Program-made: the position numbers and the translations under genes | Shown: positions 28,575 through 37,236 of the stretch, piece after piece | Layout of the letters: every line of letters begins with the position of its first letter | Position numbering within the stretch: position 1 is the first letter of the stretch | The notes under the pieces: generated by a model | The model's database searches: none | What the model saw: the letters and a program-made list of their open reading frames with translations, nothing else | Told to the model about the DNA's origin: nothing | NCBI RefSeq assembly: GCF_002843385.1 | Contig: NZ_MVDE01000015.1 | Coordinates: 58,787 to 122,786 of the forward strand | Reading direction: 5' to 3' | DNA from: Labilibaculum manganireducens | GTDB lineage: Bacteria; Bacteroidota; Bacteroidia; Bacteroidales; Marinifilaceae | Length of the DNA stretch: 64,000 nt

Positions 28575-31500
28575 ATGAACTTCATTATAAAAAGAAAGGT
28601 TTTAATAGCAATGCTCTTCACCGGACTTAGCATGTTGGGGTTTTTCTCCTACAAGCAATTGCCGGTTGAACTGATTCCAAATGCTCAGCTTCCTATGCTG
28701 TTTGTTCAGGTAGGAACTACTATGGAAGTAGATCCCCGCTATATGGAAAGTGAAGCAATCATTCCTCTGGAAGGAATTGCAGGAGGAATGGAAGGCGTTG
28801 AAAAGATAGTTTCTACTGCCGGACAGCAACGGGGAAGCATTGAAATTTCATTCGAACAGGGAACCAATCTTAAATATGCATATTTAAAACTTGCTGAAAA
28901 GGTAGAAGAAAAGAAAAAAGATCTTCCAAAAGAGTTCAGGGTTCAGGTATTTAAATTCGATATGGAACAACTCAACAACATGTTCATGAATATTCAGGTT
29001 CGTGGTAGTGGAGGTGTTGACCGGGTTCGGCAAATTACTGAGAATGAAATCGTCGATAAAATTAAAAATATCGATGGCATAGCCAATGTGGCTCTTTTTG
29101 GCGGGCGCGAAAAATCCATTGATATTCTGCTAAGAGATGATGTTTGTAAAAGTTATGGCATCAGTCCGTCAGATGTTCGTTCCGTTCTAAGCAAAAACAG
29201 CAACATGCGAAGTTTTGCCGGGAAAGTGATTGAAAATGACAAAATGCACTTTGTGAATGTTGTCTCCGAATTTACCGATATCTCAGAATTAAACGAGCTT
29301 GTTGTTAAAGAAGCAGGCAATATCAAACTGAAAGATATCGCAAGCATTCGTTTTGGAGTGAAGGAAGAAACCTCATACAGCCGTGTAAACGGAAAAGAAG
29401 CAGTAACCCTTCAGCTAACCCGCGATTCTCAATCGAACATCATCGAACTGGCCGACAATGTAATTGCGAAAATTGAAGAAATCAATCAGGAACTGGCAAG
29501 CAAAGATATTGATGTGGTGGTGCAAACCAACACTGCCGAAACCATGAAAACCAATATCGATTTAATTATTGAACTGGCATTAATTGGAGGACTTCTGGCA
29601 ATTTTCGTTCTCTGGATATTCCTGAAAAACCTTCGTTTGGTCACCGCAATTGCACTGGCAATACCCATTTCGGTTTACACAGCATTCAATTTTTTCTATG
29701 CTTACGATATCAGCATCAACACACTCACCCTTTTGGGGATGGCACTGGCCATTGGGATGCTTCTCGATAACAGTATTGTGGTTCTCGAAAATATTTACCG
29801 CCTGGCTGCCCAAAAGAAAGATCCGGACACGGCAGTAATCCAGGGAACCAAAGAAGTATGGCGATCCATTTTTGCTGCCACATTAACAACAATCACCGTA
29901 TTTCTGCCTTTTCTGTTTACATCCAATTTCTTTATCGGATTATTGGGCAAGCACATTGGTGTTTCCATTATCTCCACCTTGCTGGTATCGCTCGTTGTTG
30001 CCCTGCTTTTAATTCCCATGATTACCCACACTTTTCTGAAACAAAAAAATGCCGCCCGTGCCGTTAATTTCCAAAACATTTCGCTCCACAACCGATTGGT
30101 CCAGATTTATCTGGTAACGCTAAAATCGTGTATGCGGTATCCGGGAAGAACTATTCTTGGAGCCTTAGGACTGTTTTTCGTCACCTTACTGATTAGTTTG
30201 GGACTAAGCATGATTTCGACAGAAGAAACCGAAACGAAAGATTTGAATCTTTATGTGACACTTCCCGGTGGAACCACTCTCGAAAACACCGATTTATTCA
30301 TTCGGGAAGTAGAGCAAAAACTTGATTCTGTTCAGGAGAAAAAAGACATCACCAGTCAGGTTTATGAAGAAGAAGCTGTTTTAACAATCACACTGACTGA
30401 TGATTATCGCGACAAGCAAAACCTTTCCATTCCCGGCATTAAGAAAAACATTCTGGAACGTTTGGATGATTTGCCCCGGGCATCCTTCAGCTGGGATCCT
30501 CCGGCTACAGGTCGTCGATTTGGCGGTGGCGGAGGTTTTGGCGGCGACAATCCATTTATGGAAATGTTGGGAATGGGCAGTCAAAAAGAAAAACTGATTA
30601 TTAAAGGTCAGGATTTTAATAAAATGCTCGACGTATCGGAAGATTTGGAATACTACCTAAATCAATTGACTTCCATTAAAAATGTATCGGTTCGAATTCC
30701 AGCCAAACGTCCCGAAATGGTTATGGAACTGGACAAACAAATCATGGCGGTATACGATATTCCTGTTACATCGGTATTATCGGAATTAAATTCCTTTCAG
30801 AAAGAATTTTCGAGTGGTGTAAAATTCAAACAAGGCACCGAAGAGTACGATATTATTATTAAAACACTAGGCGACAATACCGAGCAGCAAACAAGAGATG
30901 CAAAAGATCTGCGTAAGCTTACCGTAAGAGGTACTCAAGGCGCTGAATTCGAATTGCAAAACATCAGCAATCTGAACTTCAACGACGGATTGTCGACAAT
31001 TAAGAGAACCAATCAGGAAAAACAACTCGAAGTTGAATATCAGTTTATCGATGAAGTGAACGATGAGAAAGACCTCTTAACTGCTTCGAGGGTAGAAGTT
31101 GATGAACTGGTTGAACGAATGAATATTCCTTCGGGAATAGCACTGGAAATTGTTCATGAAGAAGATAATCTGGCTGAATTTGGCTTTCTGTTTCTGATGG
31201 CTATCATTCTGATATTTATGATTCTGGCTTCGGTCTTTGAATCGTTCACCATGCCTATTGTGATGATGTTTTCCATTCCTATGGCTGCCATCGGATCGTT
31301 AATTGCCTTGATCCTTACCGGAACCTCTCTGATGAACGCCAATGTATTTACCGGACTAATTATTCTTCTGGGTATTGTTGTAAACAACGGAATCATCATG
31401 ATCGATTATTCGAACGTATTGCAAAAACGCGGCTACCGGGAATCCAGAGCTCTTATTATGGCCGGACTGGCGCGTATCCGCCCTATCCTGATCACAGCCA

Positions 31501-33296
31501 TCACCACCATTATTGCTCTAATGCCACTTGCTCTTGGTCGCGCCGAGTATGTAACAACAATTGGAGTTCCCTTTGCCATAACCGTAATTGGCGGACTAAG
31601 TCTAAGCACAATTCTCACTTTGGTTTTTATTCCAACACTATATGCCGGATTACGAACCAGCTTAAACTGGATACAAAATCAGCCGGTTTGGGTAAAAGCT
31701 CTTCAAATTGCCATTTGGATGATAGGAACCTACTTCATTTACGTGGAAGTAGACAGCAAAATTTGGCAGATCATTACATTCCTGATTTTGCTGTTATCCG
31801 TACCGGCATGCATCTATTTTATTCAGGCCAGTTTAAGAAAAGCCAACGAAAAGCTAATTGCTCCTGATGACGCTTTGCACATCGAAATTAGAAATTTGGT
31901 GAAAATATACGAATGGGATGGTCGGTTTATCAGGGAATGGAAATCAGGACTTAAAATTAGAGAGCGATTGGGTTTAAAGGAATCCTATTCATCTATCCGA
32001 GATTTTGTCACCTTAATCTGGCAATTGCCTTTGCTTGCATTCCTGTTCTTTTTCATTTACATCCATCTCGAAAACAAATACTGGTTACTTGGCTTGTCCA
32101 TACTATTCCAAATTCTGATTTTGAATTTTATGGCTCCCGTTATGGAATACCGTAATCATCTAAAAAAAGAAAGCAGTAAAAAATGGATGCCCCGATTTAT
32201 TTATGCACTGCATAAAATCATGTACTGGTTGTTCCCGGTACCTGTGTTCGTATATTTTTATCAGCAATACGAACTAATCGGACTCATTGCTCCTTTGGCC
32301 TTTTTCTGGTATTTGGCTTTACTGATCAAAGTATCTTCGGATAAAATTTATCATGAAAAAATAAACATCAACCGGGTGAAAGGCCGGTTTAGCGGCATCC
32401 GCAAATTCTTCTACCGATTTGTTTTAATCATCCCAATCATCGGGAAAAAGAAAGTTCCGTTTAAAGCCGTTAAAGGCGTTTCCTTTGATATTAAAAACGG
32501 GATGTTCGGATTACTGGGACCCAATGGTGCCGGTAAGTCAACCCTGATGAGAATTATTTGCGGTATTCTGGAACAGAGTTACGGGCAAATCACCATTAAC
32601 GGCATTGATGTTCGCGAAAAGCGTGAAGAACTGCAGGGATTAATTGGATACCTGCCACAGGAATTCGGCATGTACGAAAACATGAGTGCATGGGATTTCC
32701 TGAACTACATGGGAATTCTAAAAAAGCTAAATAACAATAAAGAACGAATGGAACGTGTGGAGTATGTGCTTAAAGCCGTTCACATGCTCGATCAGAAAGA
32801 CAATAAAATCGGTTCCTTTTCGGGAGGAATGAAACAAAGAATCGGGATTGCACAGATTCTGCTTCACTTACCAAGAATTTTGGTGGTTGATGAGCCAACC
32901 GCCGGACTTGATCCGCGCGAGCGAATTCGATTCAGAAACTTATTGGTAGAACTAAGTCAGGACAGAATCGTGATTTTCTCCACCCACATTATTGAAGATG
33001 TTGCCAGTTCGTGTAACCGGGTTGCTGTGATGAAAAAAGGAGAACTAAAATACCTGGGCGAACCCATTCACATGGCAGGTATCGCCGACAAAAAAGTGTG
33101 GATGCTGACTGTACCAACCGAAGAGTTTGAAGATTTAAAAACCAAACATGTAATTATTCATCACATGCGCGACAAAGATCAAATTCGGGTTCGCTGTTTG
33201 GCAGATGAAAATCCAGGTTACGGAGCTGTAAATACAAAAGCAAATTTAGAAGATGCTTATTTGTGTTTGCTGAACGAGAAGGAAGAAAGGTTTTAA
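28575..33296 (+). CDS. RND efflux permease fused to an ABC ATPase domain
   Basis: 1573 residues in a single open frame. Residues 1 to about 1025 are a full RND permease (12 helices, 'GMALAIGMLLDNSIVVLENIYR' proton-relay block, 'IILLGIVVNNGIIMIDYSN'). Residues 1030 to 1290 hold extra membrane helices and loops. Residues 1291-1573 are an ABC ATPase: Walker A GPNGAGKST near 1312, signature 'SFSGGMKQRIGIAQ' near 1412, Walker B 'ILVVDEPTAGLD' near 1433, H-loop 'STHIIED'. The strand that normally opens such an ATPase (LHIEIRNLVKIYEW) sits at about residue 1100, so about 180 residues with membrane helices appear inserted in it. A small ABC-2 permease follows. The combination of proton-driven and ATP-driven modules in one chain is highly unusual; the frame shows no stop or shift to suggest an artefact. 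Confidence 0.9.
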   Translation: MNFIIKRKVLIAMLFTGLSMLGFFSYKQLPVELIPNAQLPMLFVQVGTTMEVDPRYMESEAIIPLEGIAGGMEGVEKIVSTAGQQRGSIEISFEQGTNLKYAYLKLAEKVEEKKKDLPKEFRVQVFKFDMEQLNNMFMNIQVRGSGGVDRVRQITENEIVDKIKNIDGIANVALFGGREKSIDILLRDDVCKSYGISPSDVRSVLSKNSNMRSFAGKVIENDKMHFVNVVSEFTDISELNELVVKEAGNIKLKDIASIRFGVKEETSYSRVNGKEAVTLQLTRDSQSNIIELADNVIAKIEEINQELASKDIDVVVQTNTAETMKTNIDLIIELALIGGLLAIFVLWIFLKNLRLVTAIALAIPISVYTAFNFFYAYDISINTLTLLGMALAIGMLLDNSIVVLENIYRLAAQKKDPDTAVIQGTKEVWRSIFAATLTTITVFLPFLFTSNFFIGLLGKHIGVSIISTLLVSLVVALLLIPMITHTFLKQKNAARAVNFQNISLHNRLVQIYLVTLKSCMRYPGRTILGALGLFFVTLLISLGLSMISTEETETKDLNLYVTLPGGTTLENTDLFIREVEQKLDSVQEKKDITSQVYEEEAVLTITLTDDYRDKQNLSIPGIKKNILERLDDLPRASFSWDPPATGRRFGGGGGFGGDNPFMEMLGMGSQKEKLIIKGQDFNKMLDVSEDLEYYLNQLTSIKNVSVRIPAKRPEMVMELDKQIMAVYDIPVTSVLSELNSFQKEFSSGVKFKQGTEEYDIIIKTLGDNTEQQTRDAKDLRKLTVRGTQGAEFELQNISNLNFNDGLSTIKRTNQEKQLEVEYQFIDEVNDEKDLLTASRVEVDELVERMNIPSGIALEIVHEEDNLAEFGFLFLMAIILIFMILASVFESFTMPIVMMFSIPMAAIGSLIALILTGTSLMNANVFTGLIILLGIVVNNGIIMIDYSNVLQKRGYRESRALIMAGLARIRPILITAITTIIALMPLALGRAEYVTTIGVPFAITVIGGLSLSTILTLVFIPTLYAGLRTSLNWIQNQPVWVKALQIAIWMIGTYFIYVEVDSKIWQIITFLILLLSVPACIYFIQASLRKANEKLIAPDDALHIEIRNLVKIYEWDGRFIREWKSGLKIRERLGLKESYSSIRDFVTLIWQLPLLAFLFFFIYIHLENKYWLLGLSILFQILILNFMAPVMEYRNHLKKESSKKWMPRFIYALHKIMYWLFPVPVFVYFYQQYELIGLIAPLAFFWYLALLIKVSSDKIYHEKININRVKGRFSGIRKFFYRFVLIIPIIGKKKVPFKAVKGVSFDIKNGMFGLLGPNGAGKSTLMRIICGILEQSYGQITINGIDVREKREELQGLIGYLPQEFGMYENMSAWDFLNYMGILKKLNNNKERMERVEYVLKAVHMLDQKDNKIGSFSGGMKQRIGIAQILLHLPRILVVDEPTAGLDPRERIRFRNLLVELSQDRIVIFSTHIIEDVASSCNRVAVMKKGELKYLGEPIHMAGIADKKVWMLTVPTEEFEDLKTKHVIIHHMRDKDQIRVRCLADENPGYGAVNTKANLEDAYLCLLNEKEERF

Positions 33297-33307
33297 AACA
33301 AAAAAAT

Positions 33308-33647
33308 AACCACGAAGGTAAACGAAGGATATCACGAAGAACACAAAGAAAAATAAGAGATAGGTGAAACAGTTAAAAAAGAATCAATGAGACTGACTTA
33401 ATCACTAAGAATATTTACAATACAAAAAAACTTTGTGCGACTTTGTGCCGTACTTTGTGCCCTTTGTGGTAAAAAAAAGATTTAACCACGAAGGCAAACG
33501 AAGGATATCACGAAGAACACAAAGAAAAATGGAAAGTGCACTAAACAATTAAAATAAAACCCGTTAAGATGATTAAATCATCAAAGATATTATGATATAC
33601 AAAAAAACATTGTGTGACTTTGTGCCGTACTTTGTGCCCTTTGTGGT
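33308..33647. repeat. Two tandem copies of a 163-bp 'CACAAAG'-type repeat with inverted ends
   Basis: Copy 1 is 33308-33470 and copy 2 is 33484-33647. Both begin AACCACGAAGG and share GGATATCACGAAGAACAC; both end with GTGCCGTACTTTGTGCCC followed by TTTGTGGT. The two ends of each copy are imperfect inverted repeats (ACCACGAAGG against CCTTTGTGGT), so each could fold into a long hairpin. The middle is poorly conserved. Shorter relics occur at about 7899-7912 and 42537-42546. They separate the fused RND-ABC gene from its small permease. Such repeats are common in intergenic DNA of Bacteroidota; origin unknown. Confidence 0.8.
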
Positions 33648-33673
33648 AAAAAATAAAAAATGATTTAATAATA

Positions 33674-34375
33674 ATGAAAGAAAAACTGATACTCACAGCC
33701 GATTTTATACGCTACAACATCAAGATTATATTTGCGAATAAATTCATCTATTTTCTGATTGCAGCCTTCGCCTTTTTCCTGATGGTAACCGGTATCATGT
33801 TGTTCTCGGATTCGAGTCCCGATGAAGCAGATATTTACAAAAGCTTAATATTTCCAGGAATCCTGATCTTATTCTACCCTGTTATCTACAACATACAAAG
33901 CGATAAAGATACCCGAATGCTCGAAATTCTGTTTGGAATCCCCAATTACAGATATAAAGTGTATTTGGTTCGCTTTGCTCTAAGCGTATTACTTTTGCTC
34001 TTAACAATGTGCCTGATGTCGTGGATAACGGTGTTTGCAATTATCCGCATATCCGTTTTTCATATGGTTTACCAACTGATGTATTGTCTGCTGTTTTTAG
34101 CTAGCCTTGCATTCCTTTTAGCCACTCTAATCAAGAATGCGAGTGGAGCCGCGGTAGTAATGGTAATTATTGGTCTGGCATTTCTGATTCTTGCAGAACC
34201 ACTTCAATCCAGCAAATGGAACATATTCCTAAACCCCTTCAATGTTCCGGGTGATATGAGTTACAGTATCTGGCAAAACGTACTTTCTCAAAACCGAATG
34301 ATGCTTGTTGTGGGTTCAGTCATATCAATTTTATGGAGTTTAATTAACATGCAAAAGCGGGAACGATTTGTATAG
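33674..34375 (+). CDS. Small ABC-2 type permease
   Basis: 233 residues with six predicted membrane helices (for example YFLIAAFAFFLMVTGIMLF, IFPGILILFYPVIYNI, ALSVLLLLLTMCLMSWITVF and VVMVIIGLAFLILAEPL). The lengths and spacing are those of ABC-2 export permeases. There is no ATPase gene right next to it; the fused ATPase domain that ends 378 bases upstream is the likely motor. Last gene of the export operon, separated from the previous one by the tandem repeats. Confidence 0.8.
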   Translation: MKEKLILTADFIRYNIKIIFANKFIYFLIAAFAFFLMVTGIMLFSDSSPDEADIYKSLIFPGILILFYPVIYNIQSDKDTRMLEILFGIPNYRYKVYLVRFALSVLLLLLTMCLMSWITVFAIIRISVFHMVYQLMYCLLFLASLAFLLATLIKNASGAAVVMVIIGLAFLILAEPLQSSKWNIFLNPFNVPGDMSYSIWQNVLSQNRMMLVVGSVISILWSLINMQKRERFV

Positions 34376-34401
34376 GATACCAATCCACTATGAGCACAAA
34401 G

Positions 34402-34437
34402 AAAAAAGGCTCAATAAACTAAATTATTGAGCCTTTT
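34402..34437. terminator. Bidirectional terminator behind the export operon
   Basis: Stem AAGGCTCAATAA / TTATTGAGCCTT with a short loop, A-run on the left and T-run on the right. Serves the permease ending at 34375 and the rhodanese gene ending at 34456. Confidence 0.8.
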
Positions 34438-34455
34438 CTATTTCTTATCAGAAAA

Positions 34456-34818
34456 CTATTCAACCTCGCTAAGCTGACTGGCTTTCTGCTTCAGCTCTTT
34501 ATTCCAACTGTTCAATCCGCCTTTTAAATGCGCGGCTCTGTGATAACCCAATTTATGCAGGTAGTTTCTTACTTGCTTGCTTCTAAATCCTACATGACAA
34601 AAAATCACCATGTCTTTGTCCTTTGGCAAAAGAGGAAGCTTGTCCGGTATCTGATTTACAGGAATATGCATGGCATTTTTGATACCCTCTTTCGCCAATT
34701 CATGAGGCTCTCGAACATCAATCAGCAAAATATCATTTCGCTTTTCCATCTCGTTCATTAACTCAAGAGCAGTGTAACTTGTTTTAGGGCCGTTATCATT
34801 ATTTTTAAAAAAGAACAT
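34456..34818 (-). CDS. Single-domain rhodanese-like protein (second copy)
   Basis: 120 residues, one rhodanese domain, active-site loop CHVGFRS with Cys74 as in the paralogue at 16987. The two share 'YT.LEL..EMEKR.D' at the start, 'LIDVRE' or 'MLDVRE', 'VFCH.GxRSKQV' and 'LKGGxxxW' near the end. Predicted cytosolic sulfurtransferase or persulfide carrier of unknown substrate. Convergent with the export operon. Confidence 0.88.
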   Translation of the reverse strand: MFFFKNNDNGPKTSYTALELMNEMEKRNDILLIDVREPHELAKEGIKNAMHIPVNQIPDKLPLLPKDKDMVIFCHVGFRSKQVRNYLHKLGYHRAAHLKGGLNSWNKELKQKASQLSEVE

Positions 34819-34942
34819 ATGCTTAAATTTTAAATTAAATGTTTATCGTGTCGATGAAATATCAATGCAGATACAATCAACATTAGGTCTAACAAATATA
34901 AAAAAATAAGCCACTATCAATCATCTTAAAATAAAAATATGA

Positions 34943-35122
34943 TTGGGCAGACACTTAAAGTTTGTTAAAAATAAGATTTATGCCGGCGTTCCAGTTATCA
35001 ATATAATGGCAATTAGGATACACACCTCCAAAAGTTCTTTTCTGAAATACATCAAAGTAACGAAAGAAGAACAAGCTGATAGAATGGCTCAACATCCACT
35101 TTTTACGGATAAAGCGATTTAA
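34943..35122 (+). pseudogene. C-terminal remnant of a tyrosine recombinase (integrase)
   Basis: An in-frame stretch of 59 codons without a proper start (preceded by TGA at 34940). It reads LGRHLKFVKNKIYAGVPV, then INIMAI...HTSKSSFLKYIKV, then TKEEQADRMAQHPLF, ending at TAA 35120-35122. This is the tail of Bacteroidota mobile-element integrases: the 'GRRSFATNxYxAGVP' box, the GH(T/K) box (partly lost: IHTSK in place of GHTSEK) and the catalytic Tyr in FLKYI. It marks the left edge of the accessory region. Confidence 0.75.
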
Positions 35123-35192
35123 ATTTAGCATTAATTTCAACTAATAAATTGTTTACCATGATTCTAAATAAATGTTAAAGTTTTGTTATTGT

Positions 35193-35224
35193 GTTGACAA
35201 ATCGCTAAATTAAGCATAGTTTTG
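35193..35224 (+). promoter_or_regulatory. Probable Bacteroidota-type promoter of the XRE-ImmA gene
   Basis: A -33 like TTGACA at 35193-35198 and a perfect match to the -7 consensus TAnnTTTG (TAGTTTTG) at 35217-35224, 18 bases apart, 34 bases before the start codon of the XRE-ImmA gene. Confidence 0.5.
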
Positions 35225-35257
35225 TACACCAAACAAAAACAATAAGACCGCCAAGTC

Positions 35258-36310
35258 ATGAAAGAAACTTTTGCAAAACGCTTATACTCAGCCCGTAAAA
35301 TGCTGGGTATATCAATGGATGAACTAGTTAAACGTATTAATGGTGCAGTATCTAAAAATGCCATTAGCAAATACGAAAAAGGTCTAATGATGCCTAACAG
35401 TACTGTATTAATTGCACTTTGTAATGCTTTGAACGTAAAACCCGATTATTTATTTAGAACTTTCAATTTAGAATTAAGCGAGTTTGATTTCAGAAAGAAA
35501 TCTAAGCTAACTAAAGGAAAGCTGGAGAGCATTAAGGAAATTGTAAAGGATAAGATAGAGCGATATATAGAACTTGAAAACATACTTGGAATAGATGCAG
35601 AATTTAAGAACGTGCTTAGCAATATTGTTATAGAAAGTAACAAAGACGTAGATAAAGCAATAGCTGAAATTCGGAATTATTGGGGGATTGGGGTAAATTC
35701 CATACACAATGTAATTCAGTTACTAGAAGATAAAGAAGTGAAAGTAATTGAGATTGATGCCCCTATGGAGTTTGATGGTTTGTGTGCGTGGGCTAATGAT
35801 AAATACCCAATAATTGTTCTAAATAAAAATTTCCCACCCGAGCGAAAGCGATTTACTGCACTGCACGAATTGGCGCATTTGTTGCTTAATATTGAAAAAT
35901 CAACCGATGATAAAGTTCGTGAAAAATTATGCAATTACTTTTCATCATCATTACTAATTGATAACGAGGTGGTTGCTAAGTTATTTAGCCTTAAGCGCAA
36001 AAATATATCATTTAATGAATTAAAATATGTGCAACAGAATTACGGTGTATCAATACCTGCTTTAATGTATCGCTTACAAGAGATGAAAATTGTTAGCGAA
36101 TCGCAATATAAATCGTTCTACTTTAAGCAAAACAATAGCGACTATAAAGCGATGATTAACGAAAGCCGTTATAGTAGCGTGGAAAAATCTAATAGGTTTA
36201 AAAGGCTAATTCATTTTGCACTATCAAAGGAATTAATATCTGTATCAAAAGCGGCGGCTCTTTCGGGCAAGGAACTAAGCGAATTATTAGAACTTCAAAG
36301 AGTTGCATAG
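35258..36310 (+). CDS. XRE-type HTH and ImmA/IrrE metallopeptidase fusion
   Basis: 350 residues. N-terminal helix-turn-helix (about residues 5-62: RLYSARKMLGISMDELVKRINGAVSKNAISKYEKG) and a zinc-protease-like domain with HELAH at residues 203-207. Such fusions serve as antitoxins or regulators that can cut or sense a repressor partner. Its stop is followed directly by the ATG of a PIN-domain gene (no gap), so both are one unit. The HExxH is intact. Confidence 0.88.
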   Translation: MKETFAKRLYSARKMLGISMDELVKRINGAVSKNAISKYEKGLMMPNSTVLIALCNALNVKPDYLFRTFNLELSEFDFRKKSKLTKGKLESIKEIVKDKIERYIELENILGIDAEFKNVLSNIVIESNKDVDKAIAEIRNYWGIGVNSIHNVIQLLEDKEVKVIEIDAPMEFDGLCAWANDKYPIIVLNKNFPPERKRFTALHELAHLLLNIEKSTDDKVREKLCNYFSSSLLIDNEVVAKLFSLKRKNISFNELKYVQQNYGVSIPALMYRLQEMKIVSESQYKSFYFKQNNSDYKAMINESRYSSVEKSNRFKRLIHFALSKELISVSKAAALSGKELSELLELQRVA

Positions 36311-36811
36311 ATGAAAATTGTTTTAAGCGATGCGAATATATTTATAGACCTGTGTAATATTGGTTTGCTCGATGAGTTTTTCAGTCTCAATTTTGAATTT
36401 CATACAACTGAACAGGTTATGAATGAGATAAAGAGACCAGAGCAAAAGCAACAAATTGAAAAGTACATAAATAAAAGCCTAAATATTAAGATACTTACTG
36501 GAATTGATGTTTTAGAGGTTGCCCAACTGCTTAATAGTAATGTATCAAACCTATCCTATGTTGATTGCGAGGTTTGGTATTTATCAAAACAACAGAATCT
36601 AACACTTCTTACAGGGGATAAGAATCTAAGACTCCAAGCCACAAAAGACAATATCGAGGTTCGAGGTATTTTATTTTTGTTTGACGAAATGATAGAACAA
36701 AACTGCATTACACAAAAGTACGCTTACGATAAACTTTTTTTGCTCAGTAAAACAAATATCAGACTACCTAAAAAGGAAATCGAAAAACGCCTAATCAATT
36801 GGAATTCTTGA
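36311..36811 (+). CDS. PIN-domain protein, probable RNase toxin partner
   Basis: 166 residues. The start MKIVLSDANIFIDLC gives the first PIN Asp (Asp7 near the end of strand 1); further acidic positions appear in 'TTEQVMNEI', 'YVDCEVWYLSK' and 'TLLTGDKNLR', in the order of the PIN active site. PIN proteins are Mg2+-dependent RNases. It directly follows the XRE-ImmA gene, and this pairing is a known type of toxin-antitoxin or regulatory module. Which RNA it cuts is unknown. Confidence 0.75.
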   Translation: MKIVLSDANIFIDLCNIGLLDEFFSLNFEFHTTEQVMNEIKRPEQKQQIEKYINKSLNIKILTGIDVLEVAQLLNSNVSNLSYVDCEVWYLSKQQNLTLLTGDKNLRLQATKDNIEVRGILFLFDEMIEQNCITQKYAYDKLFLLSKTNIRLPKKEIEKRLINWNS

Positions 36812-36816
36812 AGACA

Positions 36817-36846
36817 TATCATTTTGTTGGCTTCAACAAAATGATA
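36817..36846. repeat. 30-bp direct repeat, left copy, with perfect 12-bp inverted repeat
   Basis: ATCATTTTGTTG at 36818-36829 pairs with CAACAAAATGAT at 36834-36845. The whole 30 bp recur with five changes at 37237-37266 on the far side of the higA-like gene. Could be a terminator for the PIN operon, an operator, or an element boundary. Confidence 0.7.
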
Positions 36847-36949
36847 AAAACAACGAATGATAATTATCGTCATTCATGAATAATAGCAATATGTAATCAC
36901 ATTTCATGCTAAATAAATATTATTCATGAGACAATCTATAACAAAAGCG

Positions 36950-37234
36950 ATGAAAACAATTGATAATTTAACACCTTATATTGCTACTCATTTAGGTGAA
37001 GTATTGAGCGATGAACTAGAAGCAAACGGAATCACACAGACAGAGTTTTCAAAAACAACAGGCATTAACAAAAATCTACTAACCGAAATTATAGAGGGCA
37101 AACAAAACATTAATGGAGAATTGTCGATAATGCTTGAACAAGCTTTAGGCATTCATGCGGAATATTGGCTAGAACTGCAGAAAAACTACGAATCAGACAG
37201 GACAAAAATAGAAGTAACTAATAAAGCTTGTTAG
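36950..37234 (+). CDS. HigA-family antitoxin without a visible toxin
   Basis: About 94 residues from the ATG at 36950 (MKTIDNLTPYIATHLGEVL), matching the HigA opening 'TPxxATHPGExL'; an upstream ATG adds eight residues. HTH 'ITQTEFSKTTGINKNLLTEIIEGK' and the tail 'LEQALGIHAEYWLELQKNYE' are typical. HigA normally represses its operon and neutralises the HigB RNase encoded just upstream; no HigB is present in the 114 bases upstream. It lies between two 30-bp repeats. Confidence 0.85.
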   Translation: MKTIDNLTPYIATHLGEVLSDELEANGITQTEFSKTTGINKNLLTEIIEGKQNINGELSIMLEQALGIHAEYWLELQKNYESDRTKIEVTNKAC

Positions 37235-37236
37235 TT

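Noticed and set aside
36817..36846. Integron attC site
   Set aside because: No integrase IntI, no GTT core or typical R/L boxes, and only one small gene between the repeats.
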